A stretch of 64,000 bases of DNA from Chitinophaga sp. HK235 (GCF_018255755.1 NZ_CP073766.1:7066501-7130500); one strand, 5' to 3'; positions 8,704-17,441 are shown, counted from the stretch's first letter. Notes: generated by a model from the letters alone, not told the origin. Made by a program: numbers and translations.

Positions 8704-9036
8704 ATGAATTGGAAAACGTTAACCAGTGAGGAACAATTGCAGGAAATCAATGTGGCTTCTGCTCATCAGCCGGTAGTGATCTTTAAACATAGCACGCGGT
8801 GTTCTATCAGTTCGATGGCCAAATCCCGGCTTGAACGTGCAGCAGCTCCTGATGGGTTAACGTTTTATTATCTCGATCTGATTGCTTATCGCGACCTGTC
8901 CGGCGCAATAGCGCATACTTACCAGGTACAGCACGAATCACCCCAGGTGCTGCTCATCCGCAACGGAGTATGTACCTATGATGAGAGCCATAACGGTATT
9001 AGCATGGATGAGATTGCCGATCACCTGAACGGATAA
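8704..9036 (+). CDS. ytxJ: Bacillithiol system redox protein YtxJ
   Basis: A 110-residue thioredoxin-fold protein. The strand VVIFKHSTRCSISSMAK contains the single Cys of the monothiol TRCxIS motif used by YtxJ (DUF2847) proteins. SPQVLLIRNG contains the cis-Pro of thioredoxin folds. YtxJ proteins are thought to remove bacillithiol from modified protein cysteines (bacilliredoxin-like role) in the cytoplasm. It follows a tiny lipoprotein gene by 3 bases. Its presence suggests that the organism makes bacillithiol; no bsh genes are in the window. Confidence 0.88.
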   Translation: MNWKTLTSEEQLQEINVASAHQPVVIFKHSTRCSISSMAKSRLERAAAPDGLTFYYLDLIAYRDLSGAIAHTYQVQHESPQVLLIRNGVCTYDESHNGISMDEIADHLNG

Positions 9037-9041
9037 TAGAC

Positions 9042-9049
9042 TAGCTTTG
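9042..9049 (+). promoter_or_regulatory. Candidate -7 box for ubiX
   Basis: TAGCTTTG fits TAnnTTTG and lies 22 bases before the ubiX ATG. The nearest TTG upstream (9014-9016) is 25 bases away, longer than usual, so the -33 element is weak. Confidence 0.35.
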
Positions 9050-9070
9050 TGCTATCATATCGTATAGCAC

Positions 9071-9649
9071 ATGAAACATCGTATAGTAGTAGCAGTTACC
9101 GGTGCCAGCGGGTCGATATATGCGAGGCAGTTGCTTAACAAGCTGCATGCCGCAGCCGACCAGCTGGATGAAGTAGCCGTTGTAATGACCGAGAATGCCA
9201 AGACTGTCTGGCAAACAGAACTGAAGAACGAAGATTATCATCAGCTGCCTTTCCGTTTTTATACCCAACAGGACTTTCATGCTCCTTTTGCTTCCGGTTC
9301 CGGGAGATTTAATACCATGATTATCTGCCCCTGTTCCATGGGCACACTGGGCCGTATTGCCACCGGCATCTCCAACGACCTGATCACCCGGGCGGCGGAT
9401 GTGGTGCTGAAAGAAAGGCGTAAACTGATCTGTGTGGTCAGGGAAACGCCCTATAACCTGATGCATATCCGTAATATGGAAGCGGTGACACTGGCGGGTG
9501 GTATCATTTGTCCGGCTACACCATCTTTTTATAGTCTGCCTGCCACCATCGAGGAAGTGGCAGCCACTGTAGTGGACCGTATTGTAGACCTGGCCGGCGT
9601 GGAGCAGCACACCTTCCGCTGGGGCAGTGACAATAATAAAGCCGATTAA
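9071..9649 (+). CDS. ubiX: UbiX-family flavin prenyltransferase
   Basis: A 192-residue flavoprotein of the UbiX/Pad1 type, which attaches dimethylallyl phosphate to FMN to make the prenylated flavin used by UbiD decarboxylases. Motifs are VVAVTGASGSIYARQLL (FMN-binding start), IICPCSMGTLGRIATGISNDLITRAADVVLKE read as separate conserved blocks, and LICVVRETPYNLMHIRNM, which carries the catalytic Arg/Glu region. Length is typical. No ubiD is seen nearby, so the pathway served (menaquinone or aromatic acid decarboxylation) is not fixed by context. Confidence 0.93.
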   Translation: MKHRIVVAVTGASGSIYARQLLNKLHAAADQLDEVAVVMTENAKTVWQTELKNEDYHQLPFRFYTQQDFHAPFASGSGRFNTMIICPCSMGTLGRIATGISNDLITRAADVVLKERRKLICVVRETPYNLMHIRNMEAVTLAGGIICPATPSFYSLPATIEEVAATVVDRIVDLAGVEQHTFRWGSDNNKAD

Positions 9650-9687
9650 TTATCTTCGTCTATTCATCAACCTACTTTATTATCATC

Positions 9688-10146
9688 ATGAAGATAGCCA
9701 TCATCAACGGGCCTAATCTGAACCTGCTGGGCAAGCGGGAACCCGGTATCTACGGCAGCGAGTCTTTTGAAGATTATTTCCAGAAACTGCAAAAAAGCTT
9801 CCCCTCTGTAGAACTCAGCTATTTCCAGCACAATGTGGAAGGAGAGATCATCAACTATCTCCATGAGATCGGCTTTTCCTATGATGGTATCCTGCTGAAC
9901 GCCGGTGGTTATACCCATACTTCCGTAGCCATCCGTGATGCCATCGCAGCCATCAAAGCACCTGTAATCGAAATTCATATCAGCAATGTATATGCCCGGG
10001 AGGAATTCCGGCATACTTCCCTTATCGCGGCCAAATGTGTAGGCTCCATCTGCGGTTTAGGTATGAATGGGTATCGGCTGGGGGTGCAGCACTTTGTAAA
10101 TAGTGTCGAATTTGATTTTGCAGTAAAACCACCAAGCTTTAAATAG
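9688..10146 (+). CDS. aroQ: Type II 3-dehydroquinate dehydratase
   Basis: A 152-residue shikimate-pathway enzyme converting 3-dehydroquinate to 3-dehydroshikimate. Signature blocks are INGPNLNLLGKREPGIYG (with catalytic Arg and Tyr), FFQHNVEGEII-like substrate-loop residues (YFQHNVEGE), LNAGGYTHTSVAIRDA, and EIHISNVYAREEFRHTS carrying the catalytic His. Length fits the dodecameric type II class. It lies 38 bases after ubiX on the same strand, and a strong terminator follows. Confidence 0.95.
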   Translation: MKIAIINGPNLNLLGKREPGIYGSESFEDYFQKLQKSFPSVELSYFQHNVEGEIINYLHEIGFSYDGILLNAGGYTHTSVAIRDAIAAIKAPVIEIHISNVYAREEFRHTSLIAAKCVGSICGLGMNGYRLGVQHFVNSVEFDFAVKPPSFK

Positions 10147-10172
10147 AAGCCAGCAAAAGATTTGATTAATAG

Positions 10173-10205
10173 CAGCAGCCATTGATAATACATCAATGGC
10201 TGCTG
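10173..10205 (+). terminator. Rho-independent terminator after aroQ
   Basis: A perfect 13-bp stem (10173-10185 with 10193-10205), 7-base loop, then TGCTTTTA. It separates aroQ from the lipoprotein gene. Confidence 0.8.
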
Positions 10206-10324
10206 TGCTTTTATCTCCCGCATCAGTATCCTATAAATCACAGTTGGGAAAGTCATTGAAAAGTAGTTATTTGCGGGCACTCAAAACCAGAACCTAGTTT
10301 AACCTCTATTTCAAAACCATTGCT

Positions 10325-11083
10325 ATGAAAAACACCTTCAGTGGCAAGCTGCTCGCTTGTTTTTTCCTATCGGTCTTTGTTTTGTCTTCCTGTAAAAAGC
10401 ATGATGATCCTGTGACACCGGTTTACAATCTGGATACGCTGTATGCCCATGCTGTGGCGGATGCTATGATTACGGACAGTAACAAGATCTCCAAAAATCT
10501 GTGGCCTATTACAGAAAGTAATCCCAATCTTCAATGGAAGACGATTAATGGTCAGACTTATGTACTGATGGCTACTTTTATGCGTTTTCCGACCAGTTAT
10601 CCAGAAGGCGATTCCATTACCAATACCTGGGGCGAGTCATGGCTGTTTATTCCCAAACAGATGAAAACCCGGATTGGTCAGAGTTTTACGCCCACCTCCG
10701 ATACGATCCTGCGTGTCAGCCAGCTGCTGGGGCTGCCGCCGGTGAACCCCAAGAGCAATACGCATATTGCGGAAGTGTGGGTGAAGGCCAGTAACCTCTT
10801 TCGGCCCGCAGGAGATCCGGCCATCAACACCACTACTGCCGGTCCTGTACTGATTCCTTCTGCGCCGGCGGATTATGTTACGTGGTTTAACAACTACATC
10901 ATTTATGCGTACTACCGTCCGTTGGTAACGTCAACGGATTACCATTATCCCTGGACGCGGATGGGATATACCTATGACTGGGCTTTTGGAGCTAATAAAG
11001 TGGGGTTGAGCGAGTATGTGGAGAAGGCTTCTTCCGGTATGTGGGTGGAGAAAGTACGCAGGGCAGCTGATTACTTCCGTTGA
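10325..11083 (+). CDS. Lipoprotein of unknown function
   Basis: 252 residues. A type II signal peptide is clear: charged MKNTFSGK, a hydrophobic core and lipobox VLSSC at about residue 22, followed by KKHDDPVTP. The mature part is rich in Trp and Tyr (WGESWLFIPKQ, DYVTWFNNYIIYAYY, YPWTRMGYTYDWAFG) and has no catalytic motif that I recognise. The YPWTRMGYTYDW stretch and the EYV end look conserved and structured. It is likely displayed at the outer membrane. It is flanked by the aroQ terminator and by a convergent aminopeptidase, so there is no operon context. Confidence 0.8.
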   Translation: MKNTFSGKLLACFFLSVFVLSSCKKHDDPVTPVYNLDTLYAHAVADAMITDSNKISKNLWPITESNPNLQWKTINGQTYVLMATFMRFPTSYPEGDSITNTWGESWLFIPKQMKTRIGQSFTPTSDTILRVSQLLGLPPVNPKSNTHIAEVWVKASNLFRPAGDPAINTTTAGPVLIPSAPADYVTWFNNYIIYAYYRPLVTSTDYHYPWTRMGYTYDWAFGANKVGLSEYVEKASSGMWVEKVRRAADYFR

Positions 11084-11121
11084 TCGGGAGCAGCAGGCCG
11101 CCCTGCGTAGCAGGGTAACGG

Positions 11122-12222
11122 TTACAGATATTTGAAATTTGTTTTCGGCGTGATCTGCAATAAAGTCTGATAGATCAGCTGAATTGTATTTTCGATATCA
11201 TCCCGTTTTACCATTTCAACGGTGGTATGCATATACCGCAGTGGTAAACTGATCAGTGCGGATGGTGTACCATCGTTGGAATAGGCAAAAGCATCAGTAT
11301 CGGTGCCGGTGCTGCGGCTTACGGCATGCAGCTGGTACGGGATATCGTTCTTTTTAGCTGTTTTGATGATCAGGTCGCGGAGGATGTTGTGTACAGCAGG
11401 GCCGTAGGTGATGCTGGGGCCGCCGCCGCATTTGATTTCCCCTTCAATGTTTTTGTTGATCATGGGGGTGGTGGTATCGTGGGTTACATCGGTGATGATG
11501 GCCACGTCCGCTTTAATACGTTTGGCGATCATTTCGGCGCCGCGCAGGCCTACTTCTTCCTGTACTGCATTCACGATATAGAGGCCGAAAGGCAGTTCCT
11601 GTTTCTTTTCTTTCAGCAGGCGGGCTACTTCCGCAATCATAAAGCCGCCGATACGGTTGTCGATGGCGCGGCAGATGAAGTAGTCGTAGCTCAGTTCCTC
11701 GAAGCCATCTTCAAAGGTGGCTACACAGCCCACATGTATGCCAAGGTCTTCCACTTCTTTACGGGAACGGGCGCCGCAGTCCAGGAAGATGTTTTCTACT
11801 TTGGGCTGAGGCTCTTTGCCTTCACCGCTGCGGAGGCGGGTATGAATGGCAGGCCAGCCGAATACGGCTTTTACGATCCCTTTTTCAGTATGGATATTGA
11901 CTCTTTTGGAAGGCGCGATCTGTTGATCGGAGCCGCCATTGCGGATTACATAGATCAGCCCTTCAGGAGAGATATAGTTTACGAACCAGGAAATTTCATC
12001 TGCGTGAGCCTCTATCACCACTTTAAAAGGTGCTTTGGGATTGATGATACCTACTACGGAGCCATAGGCGTCTACCTGGTGCTCATCAATATATGGTGTC
12101 AGATATTTGAGCCACAGTTTTTGTCCTTCTTTCTCAAAACCGGTGGGAGAGGGATTATTCAGATAGTCTTTAAGGAATGCCATTGATTCCTTGTTGAGGA
12201 TGGATTTCTGTTTCTTGGACAT
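11122..12222 (-). CDS. M42-family metallo-aminopeptidase
   Basis: A 366-residue dinuclear metallopeptidase of the M42 glutamyl aminopeptidase/endoglucanase-M (TET) type. Metal and catalytic residues are visible in order: H73 and D75 in EAHADEIS, D188 in RAIDNRIGG, the catalytic Glu pair E222/E223 in VQEEVGLRG, D245 in ITDVTHD, and H332 in RYMHTTVEM. It would remove N-terminal residues from cytoplasmic peptides. It is transcribed alone on the minus strand, about 900 bases from the carboxylase cluster. Confidence 0.93.
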   Translation of the reverse strand: MSKKQKSILNKESMAFLKDYLNNPSPTGFEKEGQKLWLKYLTPYIDEHQVDAYGSVVGIINPKAPFKVVIEAHADEISWFVNYISPEGLIYVIRNGGSDQQIAPSKRVNIHTEKGIVKAVFGWPAIHTRLRSGEGKEPQPKVENIFLDCGARSRKEVEDLGIHVGCVATFEDGFEELSYDYFICRAIDNRIGGFMIAEVARLLKEKKQELPFGLYIVNAVQEEVGLRGAEMIAKRIKADVAIITDVTHDTTTPMINKNIEGEIKCGGGPSITYGPAVHNILRDLIIKTAKKNDIPYQLHAVSRSTGTDTDAFAYSNDGTPSALISLPLRYMHTTVEMVKRDDIENTIQLIYQTLLQITPKTNFKYL

Positions 12223-12284
12223 AAGAATAGCTTTTTGCGATCGGACAAATGTAGCAAATTACGCTATATGACGGCAGGCTTCTT

Positions 12285-13130
12285 TTATGCCTGTGCCCAG
12301 TAAATCAGGAGATGCAGCAAGGCCGACAGGGCCATGAGTCCATCGAGTACGAAGTAGAACAGGTAATCTGACGGGTTGTGGTGTGCTTTGCGGGTGAGCA
12401 GGGCGGTGATCACTATGGGCGCCATCAGGGTAGCGATGACGGGGATGGTTGTTTCAGGGCCGAGGAGGCCGGCAGCAACAGCAGACAGCAACAGGGTGAG
12501 GTAATATAAGCGGTTGAGGTTTTTCAGGTCGAGGTAAGTGATCAGGCTGCGGATACCTTCTTTTTTATCGGACTCCAGGTCGCGGTAGTCGAACAGGATA
12601 CAGATCGCATAAATCAGCAGGAAGCGGTGCGCTGTAAAAAACAGCAGTGGCCAGGAGAAGCCCTGATTGGCCACCAGTGCGGGCAACAGCGTGGTCACGT
12701 AGGTCCATACCGCTGTCAGGAACAGGGTTTTGCCGATGGCGATTTTACGCAGCCAGGTAAATGTTTTGTGCGGTACCTTGGGAGCAGAGTAGAGGAAGGT
12801 GAGGAAAGCGCCTCCGCTGAGGGCTATCCAGTGTTCCCGTAGTTGCCAGAAATAGAAAAGGGCGCCTGCCAGGCCTATACCACAAAATACGAGCATCATG
12901 ATACGGTGCCGTTCTCCCCATTGCAGCCGTTCTGAAGAGGAGTAGGTGCCTGGTGTCAGGTACCAGTGAAAATTATAACTACAGATGGTGGAAAAGAATA
13001 CGAACAGGTAAAAGGTACATTGCGGATAATCCAGGTGAAGTAACTGGTTAGTCTGCCATATCATCAGCAGTGCGCAAAGTGCAATAAAGAGGGATGTGAA
13101 AAGGAAAAAGTTAAAAACGGACCGTAACAT
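12285..13130 (-). CDS. UbiA-like membrane prenyltransferase homologue
   Basis: A 281-residue membrane protein with eight or nine hydrophobic helices. The cytoplasmic motif LFDYRDLESDKKEGIRS matches the second Asp-rich motif of the UbiA superfamily, and LRKIAIGKTLF fits the conserved loop after it. The usual first motif (NDxxDxxxD) is not evident; SYNFHWYLTPG stands at that place, so catalysis may differ or be lost. Members transfer prenyl chains to aromatic or polyene acceptors, or make carotenoid end groups. A 22-bp-stem inverted repeat separates it from the carboxylase gene upstream. Confidence 0.7.
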   Translation of the reverse strand: MLRSVFNFFLFTSLFIALCALLMIWQTNQLLHLDYPQCTFYLFVFFSTICSYNFHWYLTPGTYSSSERLQWGERHRIMMLVFCGIGLAGALFYFWQLREHWIALSGGAFLTFLYSAPKVPHKTFTWLRKIAIGKTLFLTAVWTYVTTLLPALVANQGFSWPLLFFTAHRFLLIYAICILFDYRDLESDKKEGIRSLITYLDLKNLNRLYYLTLLLSAVAAGLLGPETTIPVIATLMAPIVITALLTRKAHHNPSDYLFYFVLDGLMALSALLHLLIYWAQA

Positions 13131-13144
13131 CTGATAGTATTTAC

Positions 13145-13224
13145 GGATTTAGTGATTTACGGATTTAGGCATTTATGAAATATGAGCATCCGCTAAATTT
13201 CCAAATCCGTAAATCACTAAATCC
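13145..13224. repeat. Inverted repeat with perfect 22-bp stem
   Basis: Arms 13145-13166 and 13203-13224 are perfectly complementary and each repeats the words GGATTTA and GATTTACGGATTT. It lies between two minus-strand genes (carboxylase and UbiA-like). It may act as a terminator or processing hairpin. Confidence 0.8.
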
Positions 13225-13231
13225 CAAAATG

Positions 13232-14770
13232 CTACAAAGGTATATTACCGTGTTTTTTTCTGGGCATATTCACCACTTTATTTTCCAGCATTTTAAAGCC
13301 TTTGATAAGTTTAGCGCGGGCCTGTTCCGGAATGATGACTTCATCGATATAACCTTTTTCTGCGGCCAGGTATGGGTTGGCAAACCGGTCGGTGTAATCT
13401 GTCACCAGTTCATTGGTGCGTGTTTCCGGGTCTGCGGCGGTATCGATTTCTTTTTTGTAGATGATCTCCACGGCGCCTTTGGCTCCCATAACGGCAATCT
13501 CGGCTTGCGGGAAGGCGTAGTTGAGATCGGCTCCGATATGTTTGGAGTTCATCACGCAGTAGGCGCCACCGTAGGCTTTACGGGTGGTGATGGTGATTTT
13601 AGGTACCGTAGCTTCACAGAGGGCATAGAGCAGTTTGGCGCCGTTGGTGATGATACCGTTCCATTCCTGGTCTGTGCCGGGGAGGAATCCGGGTACGTCT
13701 ACCAGTACCAGCAGCGGGATGTTGAAGGCATCGCAGAAGCGGGTAAAGCGGGCTCCTTTTACGGAGGCGTGGATATCGAGTACTCCTGCCAGTACAGCGG
13801 GCTGGTTGGCCACAATACCGATGCTCCGTCCGGCAACGCGGGCAAAGCCTACAATGATATTGTCTGCAAAGTCTTTATGTACTTCAAAGAAGCTGTCGGT
13901 ATCGGTGATCTGAGCGATGACTTCCTTCATATCATACGGCTGGTTGGGACTGGCCGGAATGAGGTTGTTGAGGGCGTCCCGCAGTTCGTTGCCCGGCTCA
14001 TAAGGATATACCGGTGCTGTTTCTTCGCAGTTTTGCGGGATATAGCTCAGGAGTTGTTTGATGTTTTGTATGCATTCCACTTCGTTGCTGCAGGCGAAGT
14101 GAGTCACGCCGCTTTTGGTGGCATGTGTCAGGGCGCCGCCCAGTTCCTCAGAAGTCACTTCTTCATGGGTGACGGTTTTTACTACGTTGGGTCCGGTCAC
14201 GAACATGTAGGAGGTTTGTTCCACCATCATGATGAAGTCGGTGATGGCGGGGGAGTATACGGCACCGCCGGCGCAGGGGCCCATGATGGCGGAGATCTGT
14301 GGAATTACGCCGGAGGCGCGGGTGTTACGGTAGAAGATATCAGCATAACCGCCCAGGCTTACCACGCCTTCCTGAATACGGGCGCCGCCACTGTCGTTGA
14401 GGCCGATCAACGGAGCGCCGTTTTGCATGGCGAGGTCCATGATCTTACATATTTTACGGGCATGAGGTTCGGAGAGGCTGCCGCCATATACAGTGAAATC
14501 CTGAGAAAAGACATAGGTCAGTCTGCCATTGATGGTGCCATATCCTGTGACTACGCCGTCGCCGGGGAATTGTTCCTGATCGGTGGTTATACCTCTGTTG
14601 CGGTTGGTCACCAGCATATCCAGTTCTTCGAAAGACCCTTCGTCCATCAGCAGCTGCAGCCTTTCGCGGGCGGTCAGTTTTCCTTTTTTATGCTGTGACG
14701 CGATCCGTACTTCGCCACCACCTAACATAGCTTCTTTAATCTTCGACTGTAATTCCTCGATCTTGTTCAT
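13232..14770 (-). CDS. Acyl-CoA carboxylase carboxyltransferase (beta) subunit
   Basis: A 512-residue carboxyltransferase of the propionyl-CoA carboxylase beta/methylmalonyl-CoA decarboxylase alpha type. The two crotonase-like halves show LTARERLQLLMDEGSFEE at the N-terminus, GLNDSGGARIQEGV, MGPCAGGAVYSPA, and in the second half VLVDVPGFLPGTDQE, ITRKAYGGAYCVM and AVMGAKGAVEII. It moves carboxyl from biotin to acyl-CoA, or the reverse in a sodium-pumping decarboxylase. The biotin carboxylase and carrier subunits are not in this window, so the physiological direction is open. The start is ATG followed by NKIEELQSKIKEAM. Confidence 0.93.
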   Translation of the reverse strand: MNKIEELQSKIKEAMLGGGEVRIASQHKKGKLTARERLQLLMDEGSFEELDMLVTNRNRGITTDQEQFPGDGVVTGYGTINGRLTYVFSQDFTVYGGSLSEPHARKICKIMDLAMQNGAPLIGLNDSGGARIQEGVVSLGGYADIFYRNTRASGVIPQISAIMGPCAGGAVYSPAITDFIMMVEQTSYMFVTGPNVVKTVTHEEVTSEELGGALTHATKSGVTHFACSNEVECIQNIKQLLSYIPQNCEETAPVYPYEPGNELRDALNNLIPASPNQPYDMKEVIAQITDTDSFFEVHKDFADNIIVGFARVAGRSIGIVANQPAVLAGVLDIHASVKGARFTRFCDAFNIPLLVLVDVPGFLPGTDQEWNGIITNGAKLLYALCEATVPKITITTRKAYGGAYCVMNSKHIGADLNYAFPQAEIAVMGAKGAVEIIYKKEIDTAADPETRTNELVTDYTDRFANPYLAAEKGYIDEVIIPEQARAKLIKGFKMLENKVVNMPRKKHGNIPL

Positions 14771-14794
14771 GTGTGGAAAAATGAATGATAAAGC

Positions 14795-14827
14795 TTTAAA
14801 AAATAAAGGATTCCCTTTAAGGAATCC
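14795..14827 (-). terminator. Terminator of the small lipoprotein gene
   Basis: On the minus strand a 7-bp stem GGATTCC/GGAATCC (14808-14814 with 14821-14827) is followed by a T-rich run (14795-14807). It sits just after the stop of the gene at 14861. Confidence 0.65.
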
Positions 14828-14860
14828 CTGATATCTTGTAAATGTAATGCTTTTGAAAGA

Positions 14861-15310
14861 CTATCTGTTCCGCCGGAACGGAAATTTTGGCGTGGGAATG
14901 GTATCACTGAAATTGCCGGCGTTGTCGCGGAGGAACACGATATAGTGGGCGCTATCATTGGGTGCAGGGTTATAGGCGGCGGCGAAGTCAATTTCCTGGA
15001 ATGGCATGATTACGTCGGCTTTTACTTTGTTGCCCCTGTTTTGTCCGATGTTAGGCATTTTAAAGAAGGTCCAGATGGTATCGTGGCTGGTGGCTTGCTG
15101 ACTGTCTTTGAACATGGCCACGGCGATGCTGTCTTCAATATCTCCGTCACCGTCCTCCACCCGCATGGTGAGTACAAAGGTTTTGGTGGTAGGGGTTATA
15201 CTGTCTTCAGAATAACTCTTGAAAGATAGCAAAGGTTTGGTGCCGGTTTTATCTTTCTTACAAGCATAGATCAGACCGGCGGCCAGGATCAAAAAGAGGA
15301 TTTTCTTCAT
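14861..15310 (-). CDS. Small lipoprotein of unknown function
   Basis: 149 residues. The N-terminus MKKILFLILAAGLIYACKKDKTG is a type II signal peptide with Cys at about 17. The mature part reads like a single beta-sandwich domain, with KTFVLTMRVEDGDGDIEDSIAVAM in the middle and YIVFLRDNAGNFSDTI near the end. The DGDGDIEDS stretch could bind calcium. Related short lipoproteins are common in Chitinophagaceae but I know no function. It is followed by a terminator and is not joined to the carboxylase gene. Confidence 0.8.
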   Translation of the reverse strand: MKKILFLILAAGLIYACKKDKTGTKPLLSFKSYSEDSITPTTKTFVLTMRVEDGDGDIEDSIAVAMFKDSQQATSHDTIWTFFKMPNIGQNRGNKVKADVIMPFQEIDFAAAYNPAPNDSAHYIVFLRDNAGNFSDTIPTPKFPFRRNR

Positions 15311-15429
15311 AAAACAAACCTACATTAATTTAGGAAATATACAAATATTCAGCTATCTCTGTCTTCCTCCCGGAAAACGTTTTTTTCGGGACAATTGTTA
15401 CTTACCGTGGGTAAATTTATTCTTCTCCC

Positions 15430-15437
15430 TAACTTTG
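15430..15437 (+). promoter_or_regulatory. Candidate -7 box for the LuxE-like gene
   Basis: TAACTTTG fits TAnnTTTG and lies 23 bases before the ATG at 15461. No well-spaced -33 TTTG is visible. Confidence 0.35.
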
Positions 15438-15460
15438 TGGTCTTTTAAAGACCGATATCC

Positions 15461-16444
15461 ATGCGCGTAGTTTCGCCCGACCATATATTCTCACTGCAAC
15501 ACCATGAGCTGGAAACGGCCGCTATTGAGGTGTTTCATTACCAATACCAGGAAAATGAGCTTTACCGTGCCTATACGGATGCCCTGCGTATAAATCCCCG
15601 GGAAGTGAAAGGTATCCTGGACATTCCCTATCTGCCGATCCAGTTTTTCAAGACCCATACGGTGGTATGCGGTCAATTTGAGCCACAGCTGGTATTTGAA
15701 AGCAGTGGTACTACGCAGACCGTCAACAGCCGCCACCTGGTAAAGGATGGAGCCATCTATACCCGGAGTTTTATGACCGCCTTTGAGCAGTTTTATGGAC
15801 CGGTGACCGACTATGTAGTGGTGGGGCTGCTGCCTTCCTATCTGGAGCGGCAGCATTCTTCCCTGGTATGTATGGTGCAGGAGATGATTGTACGCAGTGG
15901 CCGGGAAGAGAGCGGTTTTTATCTTTATGAGCATGATAAACTGTATCACCAGCTGCAGGCGCTGGAGGCAAGACAACAGAAGGTGCTGCTGATAGGTGTT
16001 ACCTTTGGTTTGCTCGATTTTGCGGAGAAGTATACCCTGCAGCTGAAACATACGATTGTGATGGAAACCGGCGGGATGAAAGGGCGCCGGGAAGAATGGA
16101 CCCGTAATGAGGTGCATGATTTTCTGAAAAACAGGTTAGGCGTTGACGTGGTACATGCCGAATACGGTATGACCGAACTATTGTCGCAGGCCTATTCCCG
16201 CGGGCAGGGATATTTTGAGACCCCACCCTGGATGAAAGTGTTACTGCGTGATGAAAACGATCCCTTCCAGCTTACAGCCGGCAAAGGTTCAGGGGTTATG
16301 AACATTATAGACCTGGCCAATATTTATTCCTGCGCATTTATTGCTACCGAAGATATCGGGAAGATCCATGAGGACGGCCGTATTGAAGTATTAGGCCGAC
16401 TGGATAACTCCGCCTTGCGTGGTTGCAGCCTCATGGTCAGCTGA
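15461..16444 (+). CDS. LuxE/PaaK-like acyl-protein synthetase/acyl-transferase
   Basis: A 327-residue member of the adenylate-forming LuxE branch. Visible landmarks are IPYLPIQFFKTHTVV, the P-loop-like FESSGTTQTVNSRH (S/T-rich ATP-phosphate loop), VVGLLPSYLERQHSSLV, ETGGMKGRREEWTR, VVHAEYGMTELLSQAYS and IATEDIGKIHEDGRIEVLGR. LuxE activates fatty acids and passes them to a cysteine for reduction. Here no luxC reductase or luxD thioesterase is adjacent, so a role in activating an acyl group for cell-surface or lipid synthesis is more likely than luminescence. It stands alone between a lipoprotein gene and a hairpin. Confidence 0.82.
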   Translation: MRVVSPDHIFSLQHHELETAAIEVFHYQYQENELYRAYTDALRINPREVKGILDIPYLPIQFFKTHTVVCGQFEPQLVFESSGTTQTVNSRHLVKDGAIYTRSFMTAFEQFYGPVTDYVVVGLLPSYLERQHSSLVCMVQEMIVRSGREESGFYLYEHDKLYHQLQALEARQQKVLLIGVTFGLLDFAEKYTLQLKHTIVMETGGMKGRREEWTRNEVHDFLKNRLGVDVVHAEYGMTELLSQAYSRGQGYFETPPWMKVLLRDENDPFQLTAGKGSGVMNIIDLANIYSCAFIATEDIGKIHEDGRIEVLGRLDNSALRGCSLMVS

Positions 16445-16448
16445 TACC

Positions 16449-16515
16449 ATTACGAATTATAAATTACGAATTACGATTAAAGTATATTTGATTGTCGTAA
16501 TTTGTAATTCGTAAT
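16449..16515. repeat. Inverted repeat of iterated AATTACGA words
   Basis: Arms 16449-16469 and 16495-16515 pair over 21 bases with one G-T wobble. Each arm repeats AATTACGAATTA-like words. It lies five bases after the LuxE-like stop and just before the next gene, where it could end or separate transcription. Confidence 0.75.
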
Positions 16516-16521
16516 TATTCT

Positions 16522-17394
16522 ATGCTTATGCCTATTAAAAAACAGGTTTTACTTCTTGCCTGTATATTGCTGGCCTCTACCCTGCAGGCGCAGTTACTGA
16601 AAAAAGTGAAAGACAAGGTGCGTCATCTTGCCGGGGCTCCTGTTGATACCGCGTTAACAGAGGGGCCTTATGAGACGGAGCGCAGCGGCCCGGTCAGCAA
16701 GGGGCCTTCCCTGGTCATTGGCGGAGATGAACAGGTGCAGATAGATTCCATATTTGAATTTGATATAGCTGTTTACCAGGAAAGTGAAGCCTGGGAAGGC
16801 AGCCAGCGGATGGAGAAAGGAGGGGAGGAGATGATGATTTATTACAGCAGTGCGAGGCCACAGCTGGGCGTACATCTGGTGAGTAAAAGCACGGGGGCGC
16901 GGTATCGTTTTTATGCCGATTTTTTAAAGGGGGCCCAGCTGAGCATTACAGCTATTCACCAGGTGGGGGCCGGCACCCGGGAGAAACTGAATCTGCAAAC
17001 GATGGAGCCGGTATATCCCGGAGAGACGGGCTATCTTAACCGGCTTATCCGGACCGGAGAGAAAAAGGTGATTGCCGGTATAGCCTGTGAAGAATATACG
17101 GCTGATACTATACGCCGTGATTCCGCCAGTATAGGAGTTACCAGCAGGGTGCTCACAGCAGCCAGCATCTGGGTGCCACAGGAGCCCCATACGCTGTTTC
17201 CCGGTTATGTTTTTATCCCTGATCATTACAAAGACCAGATCGAACAACTCCTCAGGGTGGGTAGTTATCCCCCTGTGGTCCTGCCATTGGAGATGCACCT
17301 GGAATACAGCAACGGGGACAAGGTAAATACCTGGACCACCGATATTGTAAGAGGGGAAAGCCGGATGGTAGCAGTATCAGAAGTGATACAATAG
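16522..17394 (+). CDS. Secreted DUF4412-like protein
   Basis: A 290-residue exported protein. The N-terminus MLMPIKKQVLLLACILLASTLQAQ is a signal peptide cleaved after AQ. The mature part has EMMIYYSSARPQLGV in the middle and KKVIAGIACEEYTADTI, the T-G-x-K-x-I-A-G-x-x-C-x-x-Y pattern seen in DUF4412 proteins, then IWVPQEPHTLFPG. These proteins are periplasmic or outer-membrane-associated and of unknown function. ATG 16522 is chosen; ATG 16528 is equally possible. The family link is by motif only. Confidence 0.7.
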   Translation: MLMPIKKQVLLLACILLASTLQAQLLKKVKDKVRHLAGAPVDTALTEGPYETERSGPVSKGPSLVIGGDEQVQIDSIFEFDIAVYQESEAWEGSQRMEKGGEEMMIYYSSARPQLGVHLVSKSTGARYRFYADFLKGAQLSITAIHQVGAGTREKLNLQTMEPVYPGETGYLNRLIRTGEKKVIAGIACEEYTADTIRRDSASIGVTSRVLTAASIWVPQEPHTLFPGYVFIPDHYKDQIEQLLRVGSYPPVVLPLEMHLEYSNGDKVNTWTTDIVRGESRMVAVSEVIQ

Positions 17395-17441
17395 AGGGCC
17401 GGCCTGCAGCCATGCGGCAGACCGGAGCCCGTCGCGGCGGG

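Noticed and set aside
13175..14698. A 507-codon open frame on the plus strand
   Set aside because: It is antisense to the carboxylase beta subunit, whose motifs are unmistakable. The GC-rich third positions of that gene create long shadow frames.
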